Notes: generated by a model not told the origin, from the sequence alone. A stretch of 6,000 nucleotides of DNA from Acidobacteriaceae bacterium (GCA_003135315.1 PLBD01000121.1:1-6000); one strand, 5' to 3'; counted from the stretch's first letter, positions 1 to 5,471 are shown. Made by a program: numbers and translations.

Positions 1-38
1 GCGGAGCGGGCTACCGCTTCGAAATTCCCAAATCGTAA
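1..38 (+). CDS. phoB: C-terminal end of an OmpR/PhoB-family response regulator (partial)
   Basis: Reading from base 3, the codons give GAGYRFEIPKS followed by a TAA stop at 36-38. The two bases at 1-2 complete a codon of the form xGC, compatible with the usual Arg. R-G-x-G-Y-R-F is the hallmark end of the winged-helix (Trans_reg_C) DNA-binding domain of OmpR/PhoB regulators, where it forms the final beta-hairpin wing. The gene ends 13 nt before phoR, which suggests a phoB-phoR operon. The regulator would bind the direct-repeat Pho boxes found further downstream. Only the last 11 residues are visible, so the family call rests on this motif and the phoR neighbour. The PhoB identity, as opposed to another OmpR-type regulator, is inferred from context. 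Confidence 0.75.
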   Translation, partial: GAGYRFEIPKS

Positions 39-51
39 AGAGCGGCAAAGC

Positions 52-1779
52 GTGAAGAGTCGCATCTTCGTAAAGTTGTTCCTCGCGGCCCTGGTGGTGA
101 TCGCGGCATGCACGGTCTCGCTCGATCTGCTCATCGGCCGGACGTGGGAGGACATGCTGCGGCGCGAGCTTGAAACCTCCTTGCGGCAGAAGACGCAGAT
201 GTTCGCGTTACGGGTTGAGAGCGCACCGCCAAGCTCGCTGGGAAAAATAACCGGACAAACGGCGCAGGCAGCGGGGGCGCGGATCACGGTCATTGACGCG
301 ACCGGGAAGGTCCTGGCCGACTCCGAGGCCGACCCTGGGAAGATGGACAATCACGCAGGCCGTCCAGAATTTGTGGCGGCATTGCAGGGGCAGGTGGCAA
401 GCTCCACGCGCGTCAGCAAAACCCTCGGTGTCGATCTGCTTTACGTGGCCGCGCCTATTCCCGGCGGGGCGGTGCGCATGGCGTATCCTCTCAGCTCGAT
501 CCGCGAGGCCAATCGCGAAATTCGCCGCGACCTTATGGAAGGCTCGGCTGTCGCTGGACTGCTCGCGCTTCTCCTGGCATTTATTGCAACCCAATCAATC
601 GGGAAGAGACTGCTTCGGATCACGGATTTTGCCGAACGCGTGGCCGCCGGCGATCTATCAGCGCGGATCCAGGAAGGACCGGGCGACGAGATTGCGCATG
701 TGGCGTCGGCGCTGGACAAGACCGCGCGCAAGCTGGAAGAAGGATTCAGCGCGCTGGAAAACAGCCGGCAGACTCTGGAGACGCTGCTGAACTCGATGCA
801 GGAAGCTGTGATCGCGGTCGCCCAGGACGAGCGAGTCTTGTGGGCCAATCAGCGCATGGAGCGCCTGCTGCCCAGCGGCGTGCGAATGGGTGCTCCGCTG
901 GTGCAATCGGTGCGCGACCCGGAAATCCTGGCGTCGGTGCAGGCCGCCCTGACCACCCGCGATGTGACAGTGGCCCGCGCAGCGAAGATTTTTTCCGGCC
1001 GCGTTTTCGACGTGACCGCCGCTCCCATGCCAGGTGGAGGCGCGGTGGCGGTGTTGCACGATCAGACCGAAATTGAACGGGTGGAGAAGACGCGGCGCGA
1101 CTTCATCGCCAATGTTTCGCATGAGCTGCGAACGCCGCTGACTTCGATTCAGGGCTACGCCGAAACCCTGCTGGAAAGCCGCGAGATGCCAGCCGACCAG
1201 CGGGACTTCGTGGAAGTAATCCGCAAGAATGCTATGCGCATGGCGCGGCTGACGGAAGACCTGCTGGTCTTGGCGCGAGTGGAGTCGGGCGAGCAGAAGC
1301 TCAACTTCCAGACTGCCCTGCCGAACCAGTTGCTGGACGATGCGGTGCAGACCTTTCACGAACTGGCGGCCGCTCGCGGCATCGAACTTTCGGTGATGAA
1401 TACCGCGTCCTCGGCGGTGCTGGTGGACCGCGACGCCATCCACCAGGTGTTCACCAACCTGATCGACAATGCACTGAAGTATGGCGATCAGGGTGGCAAG
1501 GTGTTGGTGGGGGCTTGCGAATCGGAAGATGGCGTGCAGTTTTATGTTCGCGACTTTGGCTCCGGCATCTCCAGCGAACACTTGAACCGCCTGTTCGAAC
1601 GATTCTACCGTGTGGACAAAGCGCGTTCGCGCGAGTCCGGCGGGACCGGTCTGGGTCTGGCGATCGCCAAGCACGTGGTGAGGGCGCACTCCGGCACGAT
1701 TCGCGCCGAAAGCGAGTTGAACCACGGATCGACTTTCTACTTCACTTTGCCGCGGCAGCACGTGCCGGTGACGGCATGA
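52..1779 (+). CDS. phoR: Phosphate-regulon sensor histidine kinase PhoR
   Basis: Inner-membrane histidine kinase of 575 aa, expected to phosphorylate the upstream regulator. Domains in order: TM1 at about residues 8-28; an extracytoplasmic sensor at about 29-160 (with ITVIDATGKVLADSEADP and HAGRPE, typical of the PhoR/Cache-like fold); TM2 at about 164-183; HAMP at 183-235; a PAS domain at about 240-340 (LLNSMQEAVIAV); HisKA with the phospho-acceptor His357 in FIANVSHELRTPL; and a HATPase_c domain with N-box NLIDN (469-473), G1 box DFGSGI (501-506), F-box LFERFYR (514-520) and G2 box GTGLGLA (531-537). All catalytic boxes are intact. The periplasmic sensor is large, unlike E. coli PhoR, which has almost none. 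GTG 52 places TM1 at the very N-terminus; the ribosome site is weak (AGAG around 39-42), which fits translational coupling to the preceding gene. Symbol choice relies on the PhoR architecture plus phoU and pstS next door. Confidence 0.9.
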   Translation: MKSRIFVKLFLAALVVIAACTVSLDLLIGRTWEDMLRRELETSLRQKTQMFALRVESAPPSSLGKITGQTAQAAGARITVIDATGKVLADSEADPGKMDNHAGRPEFVAALQGQVASSTRVSKTLGVDLLYVAAPIPGGAVRMAYPLSSIREANREIRRDLMEGSAVAGLLALLLAFIATQSIGKRLLRITDFAERVAAGDLSARIQEGPGDEIAHVASALDKTARKLEEGFSALENSRQTLETLLNSMQEAVIAVAQDERVLWANQRMERLLPSGVRMGAPLVQSVRDPEILASVQAALTTRDVTVARAAKIFSGRVFDVTAAPMPGGGAVAVLHDQTEIERVEKTRRDFIANVSHELRTPLTSIQGYAETLLESREMPADQRDFVEVIRKNAMRMARLTEDLLVLARVESGEQKLNFQTALPNQLLDDAVQTFHELAAARGIELSVMNTASSAVLVDRDAIHQVFTNLIDNALKYGDQGGKVLVGACESEDGVQFYVRDFGSGISSEHLNRLFERFYRVDKARSRESGGTGLGLAIAKHVVRAHSGTIRAESELNHGSTFYFTLPRQHVPVTA

Positions 1780-1796
1780 AGAATTCCAGGCTCGTT

Positions 1797-2000
1797 GAGC
1801 GGGTGCAAGCCCGCGTTTGCAGACGGCTGAAAGAGTCGAAAAAGCAGATTCCTCGCGGGCTGAAGCCCGCTCGGAAAGACAAAAACCAGCCGCTTATCGG
1901 CACGACTGAAGTCGTGCCCTGTTACAAAGCACTCCCAAAGTTACCTCAGCGGCTAAAGCCCTCTCATCTCCTAACCCAACTGCACCGCTGAAGCGGTGCT
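1797..2000 (+). repeat. Cluster of small TGAA-loop hairpins with variable stems
   Basis: Several short inverted repeats follow phoR. (A) 1799-1803/1810-1814, GCGGG/CCCGC with a GCAA-centred loop. (B) 1855-1860/1865-1870, GCGGGC/GCCCGC, loop TGAA. (C) 1899-1906/1911-1918, GGCACGAC/GTCGTGCC, loop TGAA. (D) 1951-1953/1958-1960, GGC/GCC, loop TAAA, with a decayed outer stem. (E) 1982-1988/1993-1999, GCACCGC/GCGGTGC, loop TGAA. A further degenerate copy lies at 1822-1837. The stems differ in sequence but stay self-complementary, while the loop is nearly fixed. Loop starts B to C to D are 46 and 47 bp apart. None is followed by a T-run, so they are not ordinary intrinsic terminators. The cluster looks like a family of intergenic stem-loop repeats; function unknown. 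Confidence 0.75.
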
Positions 2001-2071
2001 CCACCCAAATCCAAGAGGTGTGAATTGCTGTAGATGGTGTTCGTAGCAATTGCACTACGCCTGGGCTGTGA
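2001..2071. other. Non-coding spacer with one AT-rich inverted repeat
   Basis: Between the hairpin cluster and the phoU promoter no start codon with a plausible ribosome site or coding-like frame is visible. It holds one 7-bp inverted repeat, AATTGCT at 2023-2029 against AGCAATT at 2045-2051 with a 15-nt loop, partly overlapping the palindrome GCAATTGC at 2046-2053. There is no T-run behind it. Any function is uncertain. Confidence 0.4.
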
Positions 2072-2126
2072 ATTAAAACGAACTTAACCTGAATTTCACG
2101 AAGAATTCATAAGCTCGGGTTATTCT
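2072..2126 (+). promoter_or_regulatory. Pho box (four 11-bp units) and -10 element of phoU
   Basis: Four related hexamers start exactly 11 bp apart: ATTAAA (2072), CTTAAC (2083), TTTCAC (2094) and ATTCAT (2105). They fit N-T-T-(A/C)-A-Y, except for the last base of the first unit. The second unit continues as CTTAACCT, which matches the 8-bp PHO-box unit with 3-bp spacers known for cyanobacterial SphR; the 11-bp period is also that of E. coli and Bacillus Pho boxes. A -10-like TATTCT lies at 2121-2126, 10 nt after the last hexamer. No -35 consensus is visible, as expected for a promoter activated by a PhoB-type regulator. The predicted mRNA start is near 2133, leaving a leader of about 90 nt. 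Confidence 0.72.
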
Positions 2127-2157
2127 GCATCTAATCAGCCTTCCGCTCGATACCGGT

Positions 2158-2178
2158 GCCGGCTCGCGAGAGCCTGGC
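2158..2178 (+). other. Hairpin in the phoU mRNA leader
   Basis: GGCTC (2161-2165) pairs with GAGCC (2170-2174) around a GCGA loop, which is a GNRA tetraloop. GCC (2158-2160) pairs with GGC (2176-2178) across a single bulged T at 2175. The hairpin lies downstream of the predicted phoU transcription start and 44 nt before its ATG. It does not cover the start codon and is not followed by T residues. It could stabilise the transcript or be incidental; no known riboswitch is recognised. Confidence 0.45.
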
Positions 2179-2222
2179 TCAGACAAAACTCGCACAACCT
2201 GTGACAAGTTTATGAGAGCAGA

Positions 2223-2951
2223 ATGAGTTCAGCCAAAACTGTTCCCCCCGGCCCAGAAGCAATCTGCGCAGAATTGCAGGAGCAAACTTTGCAAGCTTGC
2301 CGAGTGGCGAGAATTGCAGCAGGAATTGTTGCCGAGGGAATTGCGACCGGAGTTCCGTCCGTCCTGGACGGAGTGCGGGAGCGGGAGAAAGAACTGGACA
2401 CCCTGGACCGCGTCATCGATCAGGGAGTGACTTCCGTTATCACCCAGGTGGGCCCAGAACATGCGCGCGAACTGTTGGCGTGCCTGAAGTTCATCATCGA
2501 CCTGGAGCGCATAGGCGACCTGCTGCTGAACTGCAGCAACCGGGCAGCGGCCGTGGGCAGCCGCATCGAGTTGCAGGACATTCGCGACCTCACCGTGATG
2601 GCATCGCGACTGGAGAAGATGCTGGGCGACGTACACGACGCGTTCAGCCAGCGCGACCTGAATCGCGCGCTCGCGGTCCTGCGCTCCGATGCCGAACTCG
2701 ACCGTTTGCGCAATTTGATATTTCTCAGACATTTGGAAAATCATGATGGCATGCCGCGGCAAGAGAGCTTCCATGTATTGTTCATGACGCAAGCGCTGGA
2801 GCGCGCTGGCGATCACGCTAAGAACCTGGCCGAGGAAGTTTGTCACCTGGTCAGCGGACACAGTGTTCGCCACGTGCTGCGCGCCTACGACAAGCCTGTG
2901 GAGCAGATGTTTATCGAAGATCTCAAGCGCCGGCAGAAGAACCCGGCCTAG
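2223..2951 (+). CDS. phoU: Phosphate-specific transport system accessory protein PhoU
   Basis: Cytoplasmic, all-helical regulator of 242 aa, close to the usual PhoU length. In known systems PhoU connects the Pst transporter to PhoR and keeps the Pho regulon off when phosphate is plentiful. Two PhoU repeats are visible, each carrying the E-x-x-x-D metal-binding signature: ERIGD at residues 95-99, followed by LLLNCSNRA, and ERAGD at 193-197, followed by HAKNLAEEV. No signal peptide or membrane helix is seen. ATG 2223 follows a weak GAGAG (2214-2218); an earlier ATG at 2212 is out of frame. The gene has its own Pho box and terminator, so it is probably monocistronic. It precedes pstS, whereas in most bacteria phoU closes the pstSCAB-phoU operon. 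Induction of a repressor by its own regulon would be negative feedback (inference). Confidence 0.92.
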   Translation: MSSAKTVPPGPEAICAELQEQTLQACRVARIAAGIVAEGIATGVPSVLDGVREREKELDTLDRVIDQGVTSVITQVGPEHARELLACLKFIIDLERIGDLLLNCSNRAAAVGSRIELQDIRDLTVMASRLEKMLGDVHDAFSQRDLNRALAVLRSDAELDRLRNLIFLRHLENHDGMPRQESFHVLFMTQALERAGDHAKNLAEEVCHLVSGHSVRHVLRAYDKPVEQMFIEDLKRRQKNPA

Positions 2952-2966
2952 CCGGGTGAAATTTTT
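2941..2966 (+). terminator. Intrinsic terminator overlapping the phoU stop codon
   Basis: ACCCGGC (2941-2947) and GCCGGGT (2951-2957) form a perfect 7-bp GC-rich stem around the loop CTA. After GAAA comes a run of five T (2962-2966). The phoU TAG stop (2949-2951) spans the loop and the first base of the 3' arm, so the last codons of phoU are part of the stem. The 4-nt offset before the T-run is longer than ideal. Its place between phoU and the pstS promoter supports separate transcripts. Confidence 0.65.
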
Positions 2967-3030
2967 CGACAAATGGTCCCCAGTTGCAAGTCTTACAATC
3001 TAAGCGGGTTTCGGCCACGTAGGTCCCAGT

Positions 3031-3085
3031 GTTCATGCTAAATTCACTACGTTGTAACAGATTTGTAATAAAGCGGGCGTAGAAC
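3031..3085 (+). promoter_or_regulatory. Pho box (four 11-bp units) and -10 element of pstS
   Basis: Hexamers GTTCAT (3031), ATTCAC (3042), TGTAAC (3053) and TGTAAT (3064) start exactly 11 bp apart and share N-(T/G)-T-(A/C)-A-Y. The last two resemble the E. coli Pho-box half TGTCAT. A -10-like TAGAAC lies at 3080-3085, 10 nt after the last hexamer, exactly as at phoU. A GC-rich stretch separates box and -10 in both promoters. The predicted mRNA start is near 3092, inside the untranslated leader of pstS, which argues against a start codon at 3091. The likely activator is the PhoB-type protein encoded at the start of the window. Confidence 0.75.
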
Positions 3086-3113
3086 GACAATTGGATTCAT
3101 TTCGCAAAATTTC

Positions 3114-3120
3114 AGGAGGA
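3114..3120 (+). promoter_or_regulatory. Strong ribosome-binding site of pstS
   Basis: AGGAGGA is a near-perfect Shine-Dalgarno sequence ending 6 nt before GTG 3127. It fixes the start of pstS at that GTG rather than at the in-frame TTG 3091 upstream. Confidence 0.88.
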
Positions 3121-3126
3121 AATTAC

Positions 3127-4137
3127 GTGATTCGCTCTCTTAGGGTGCTTCTCTGCATCGCTGTGCTTGCCAGCTGCGCGTTAGCGCAGACAAAGTTAAA
3201 CGGAGCCGGCGCCACGTTCCCGAACCCGATTTATACCAAATGGTTCAGCGAGTACCACAACCTCCATTCGGACATCGAGATCAACTACCAGTCAATTGGC
3301 AGCGGCGGCGGCATTCGCCAGGTACAAGCCGGAACGGTTGATTTCGGGGCCACTGATGGACCCATGACCGACGAGCAAATTGCGCAGTCCAAGGTCAAGG
3401 TGCTGCATGTTCCGACGGTTCTGGGCGCCGTGGTGCCTGCCTATAATATCCAGGGTGTGAGCGGCGACGTGAAGTTTACGGGCGACATTTTGGCGGATAT
3501 CTACCTGGGAAAGCTTACGAAGTGGAACGACCCCAGGATCACGAAGATCAATCCCGGCATGAAGTTCCCCGACTTGAACATCACGGTAGTGCATCGCTCG
3601 GATGGCAGCGGCACATCTTACATCTTTACCGACTATCTTTCTAAGGTCAGTGCCGATTGGAAAAACACGGTTGGCAAGAACACTTCGGTGAAGTGGCCTG
3701 TAGGAATCGGGGGCAAGGGCAACGAAGGCGTTGCCGGTTCGATTCGGCAGCTGCCCGGATCGATCGGCTACATCGAGTTGATCTATGCCTTGCAGAATAA
3801 GATTCCGTTTGGCGTGGTTCAGAATTCGTCCCACAACTTCATTAAAGCAAGCCTGGAGAGCACCACCGCGGCGGCTGTAGGAGTGAACATGCCGGCTGAT
3901 TTCAGGGTGTCGATCACCAACCCTCCCGGCAAAGATGCCTATCCCATCGCCAGCTTCACCTGGCTGTTGATTCCTACCAACCCTGCGGACCAGAATAAGG
4001 GCAAGATCCTGAAGGATTTCCTGTTCTGGATGCTGGATAAAGGCCAATCCATGACGCAAGCGCTGTCCTATGCACCGCTGCCGAAGGATGTTGTAGTGAA
4101 GGAGAAGGCGGCGATTACCTCGCAGGTGAAGCCGTAA
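3127..4137 (+). CDS. pstS: Phosphate ABC transporter substrate-binding protein PstS
   Basis: High-affinity phosphate receptor that delivers phosphate to the PstCAB transporter; 336 aa from GTG 3127. The N-terminus MIRSLRVLLCIAVLASCALA is a signal peptide. It could be cut by signal peptidase I after ALA (before Gln21), or processed as a lipoprotein at Cys17 (lipobox LASC). Phosphate-binding segments of the family are all present: GAGATF (26-31), SIGSGGG (56-62), DFGATD (72-77) and HRSDGSGT (156-163). GNEGV (198-202) and GSIGYIE (211-217) are also typical of PstS. An in-frame TTG at 3091 would add 12 residues, but it lies upstream of the ribosome site and around the predicted mRNA start. Regulation by the Pho box at 3031-3071 is expected. 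No pstC, pstA or pstB follows, so the rest of the transporter must be encoded outside this window. Confidence 0.93.
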   Translation: MIRSLRVLLCIAVLASCALAQTKLNGAGATFPNPIYTKWFSEYHNLHSDIEINYQSIGSGGGIRQVQAGTVDFGATDGPMTDEQIAQSKVKVLHVPTVLGAVVPAYNIQGVSGDVKFTGDILADIYLGKLTKWNDPRITKINPGMKFPDLNITVVHRSDGSGTSYIFTDYLSKVSADWKNTVGKNTSVKWPVGIGGKGNEGVAGSIRQLPGSIGYIELIYALQNKIPFGVVQNSSHNFIKASLESTTAAAVGVNMPADFRVSITNPPGKDAYPIASFTWLLIPTNPADQNKGKILKDFLFWMLDKGQSMTQALSYAPLPKDVVVKEKAAITSQVKP

Positions 4138-4142
4138 GAGGC

Positions 4143-4175
4143 AGCAATTAGCAACTAGCAACTAGCAATTAGCAG
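4143..4175. repeat. Heptamer tandem repeat AGCAAYT x4
   Basis: Starting 6 nt after the pstS stop, four 7-bp units follow without gaps: AGCAATT, AGCAACT, AGCAACT, AGCAATT (4143-4170), then a partial AGCAG. The order of variants is symmetrical (T, C, C, T). The array is non-coding and is not near the ygfZ promoter elements. It may be a slippage-generated microsatellite or the remains of a longer intergenic repeat. Confidence 0.7.
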
Positions 4176-4178
4176 AAT

Positions 4179-4200
4179 CGGGTGATACCCGTTCTGAACG
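4179..4200 (+). other. Small overlapping inverted repeats after pstS (weak terminator candidate)
   Basis: CGGGT (4179-4183) and ACCCG (4187-4191) form a 5-bp stem with a 3-nt loop. CGTTC/GAACG (4190-4194/4196-4200) forms a second, partly overlapping palindrome. No T-run follows, so termination of pstS here is only a possibility. A competing GTG at 4182 for the next gene lies inside the first stem. Confidence 0.3.
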
Positions 4201-4250
4201 CTGAATGCGAAGTGCCAAGTGCTAGACGCGCAAGGCCAGCCGCCGTCTTC

Positions 4251-4256
4251 TATAAT
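4251..4256 (+). promoter_or_regulatory. Consensus -10 element of ygfZ
   Basis: TATAAT, a perfect -10 hexamer, ends 12 nt before ATG 4269. Normal spacing puts the transcription start near 4262-4264, giving a leader of only about 5-7 nt. No good -35 is seen at the 17-bp position (GCGCAA at 4228-4233). The hexamer supports ATG 4269 as the start and suggests a leaderless or nearly leaderless mRNA. Confidence 0.6.
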
Positions 4257-4268
4257 CAAGTATTCGCC

Positions 4269-5324
4269 ATGACGGTTGCGACGTTACAAGATAAGTTGAC
4301 GGCCCTGGGAGCGCGCATGGGGAACTATCGCGGCGCGGAGACGCCGGCCAGCTTCGGCGATGTGGTGGCCGAGTTCAAGGCGTTGCTTGAGGGCTGTGCC
4401 GTGTTCGACATGAGCTGGCAGGCCAAGCTGATCTTCAGCGGCCGCGACCGCGTGCGCTGGCTGAATGGGATGATCACGAACAACGTCCGCGACATGGCGC
4501 TGGGGCATGGAGTTTACAGCTTCATCCTGACGCCGCAAGGACACAATCAGGGCGATCTGGTTGCCTACAATCGCGGCGACTATCTGCTGGCAGCGACGGA
4601 TCGCGAGCAGGCGCCCAAGATTGCTGCGGTGCTGCAGCGCTACATCATCATGGATGACGTCGAGATCGAGGACATCAGCGACAAGCTGGGCGCGATTGGG
4701 GTTGCCGGTCCAAAGGCGAGCGAAGTTTTGTCCAAAGCGGGCATCGACGTTGCGCAGCTTCAGGCTAGGCAGGTGATGGACACGGTCTGGCGCGAAACCG
4801 GGATTTCGGTTGCGCGCAATACACATCCTCAAATGGATGGCTACGAGATCTGGCTGGCTTCGGAACAGGCCGAGAGAGTTTGGGACGCGCTAACCTCCGC
4901 CGGCGCTACGCCTGTGGGAAGCGATGCGCTGGAGATGTATCGCATCGCGCGTGGCGTGCCGCGCTACGGAGTCGATTTGCGCGAGCGCGATCTGGCGCAG
5001 GAAACGGGCCAGGAGCATGCGCTGAGTTTCACCAAAGGTTGTTACATCGGGCAGGAGATTGTGGAGCGCGTTCGCGCCCGCGGCAACGTGCATCGGACGT
5101 TCGTCGGTTTTGAAGTGCAGGGCGAGCCGCCGCCGCCAGGGACAAAAATTCGCGCCGGCGACAAGGATGTGGGCGAGATCACAAGCGCCGCGCCGGTGCC
5201 ATTTCCCGCCGGCGGCAGGACGCTGGCCCTCGGCTATCTGCGCCGCGAAGTGGCAACGGCTGGCGCGACGGTGCAGGTTGGCGAGCAGAGCGCCACGGTG
5301 AAGACACTTCCATTTGCAATATGA
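4269..5324 (+). CDS. ygfZ: YgfZ/GcvT-family folate-binding protein
   Basis: Cytoplasmic protein of 351 aa from ATG 4269. YgfZ proteins (COG0354) are folate-dependent factors that help make or repair certain iron-sulfur enzymes, including tRNA-modifying MiaB in E. coli. The family signature K-G-C-Y-x-G-Q-E is present as KGCYIGQE at residues 256-263, with the conserved Cys at 258. A GcvT-like N-terminal domain begins around TLQDKLTALGARMGNYRG and includes RVRWLNGMITNNV. The C-terminal barrel domain carries GYLRREVA near the end. The KGCYxGQE motif separates it from true glycine-cleavage GcvT. An in-frame GTG at 4182 would add 29 residues of non-family sequence across the promoter, so it was not used. 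No Shine-Dalgarno is seen before 4269. No functional link to the Pho genes is apparent. Confidence 0.88.
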   Translation: MTVATLQDKLTALGARMGNYRGAETPASFGDVVAEFKALLEGCAVFDMSWQAKLIFSGRDRVRWLNGMITNNVRDMALGHGVYSFILTPQGHNQGDLVAYNRGDYLLAATDREQAPKIAAVLQRYIIMDDVEIEDISDKLGAIGVAGPKASEVLSKAGIDVAQLQARQVMDTVWRETGISVARNTHPQMDGYEIWLASEQAERVWDALTSAGATPVGSDALEMYRIARGVPRYGVDLRERDLAQETGQEHALSFTKGCYIGQEIVERVRARGNVHRTFVGFEVQGEPPPPGTKIRAGDKDVGEITSAAPVPFPAGGRTLALGYLRREVATAGATVQVGEQSATVKTLPFAI

Positions 5325-5325
5325 A

Positions 5326-5461
5326 TTAATCACAGAGACACAGAGTCACAAAGAAATGAAGGCTGTAAGGCACGGATGAATCCGCGCCCTTTCGAAGCCG
5401 GATGAAATTGAAACACTACTTGATTTTGAAATCCTCTGTGGCTCTGTGCCTCTGTGGTGAA
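5326..5461. mobile_element. MITE-like element with 28-bp imperfect terminal inverted repeats
   Basis: The left end (5326-5353) and the reverse complement of the right end (5434-5461) match at 23 of 28 positions. Both ends are built from repeated CACAGAG blocks: CACAGAGACACAGAG on the left, CTCTGTGCCTCTGTG on the right. The 136-bp unit contains no coding frame and fills nearly the whole gap between the ygfZ stop (1 nt before it) and the ribosome site of the next gene (2 nt after it). Similar CACAGAG-rich intergenic repeats occur in many bacterial genomes (recollection, not checked). No clear target-site duplication is visible, so mobility is an inference from the terminal repeats. Confidence 0.6.
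5369..5388 (+). repeat. TGAA-loop hairpin inside the inverted-repeat element
   Basis: GGCACGGA (5369-5376) pairs with TCCGCGCC (5381-5388) around a TGAA loop, with one A-C mismatch (5372/5385). It shares loop, stem length, the outer GGCACG and the trailing CCCT with hairpin C at 1899-1918, so it appears to be another member of the repeat family found after phoR. Confidence 0.65.
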
Positions 5462-5463
5462 AT

Positions 5464-5468
5464 AGGAG
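5464..5468 (+). promoter_or_regulatory. Ribosome-binding site of the DUF1844 gene
   Basis: AGGAG ends 3 nt before ATG 5472, a short spacing. It lies immediately outside the right terminal repeat of the preceding element. It is the only good ribosome site here and decides the start. Confidence 0.65.
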
Positions 5469-5471
5469 TTT

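Noticed and set aside
658..1761. Long open frame of 367 codons on the minus strand opposite phoR
   Set aside because: It mirrors a high-GC coding gene; its translation is rich in His, Arg and Gln with no recognisable domain, while the + strand frame has every kinase motif.
1515..1991. Plus-strand frame of 158 codons running from phoR into the gap
   Set aside because: It is out of frame with phoR, and its second half translates the hairpin repeats; nothing supports a protein.
1799..1999. Hairpins as intrinsic terminators of phoR
   Set aside because: Stems are strong enough, but none is followed by a T-run.
1797..2000. CRISPR array
   Set aside because: The regular spacing invited the idea, but the repeats are hairpins with different stem sequences, only the loop is shared, and there are no unique 30-40 bp spacers between identical repeats.
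3292..4161. Open frame of 289 codons on the minus strand opposite pstS
   Set aside because: It is a shadow of pstS: no family motif and no ribosome site; the + strand protein is unmistakable.
4269..5324. Glycine cleavage T-protein (GcvT)
   Set aside because: The KGCYIGQE motif is the YgfZ signature and the other glycine-cleavage genes are absent.
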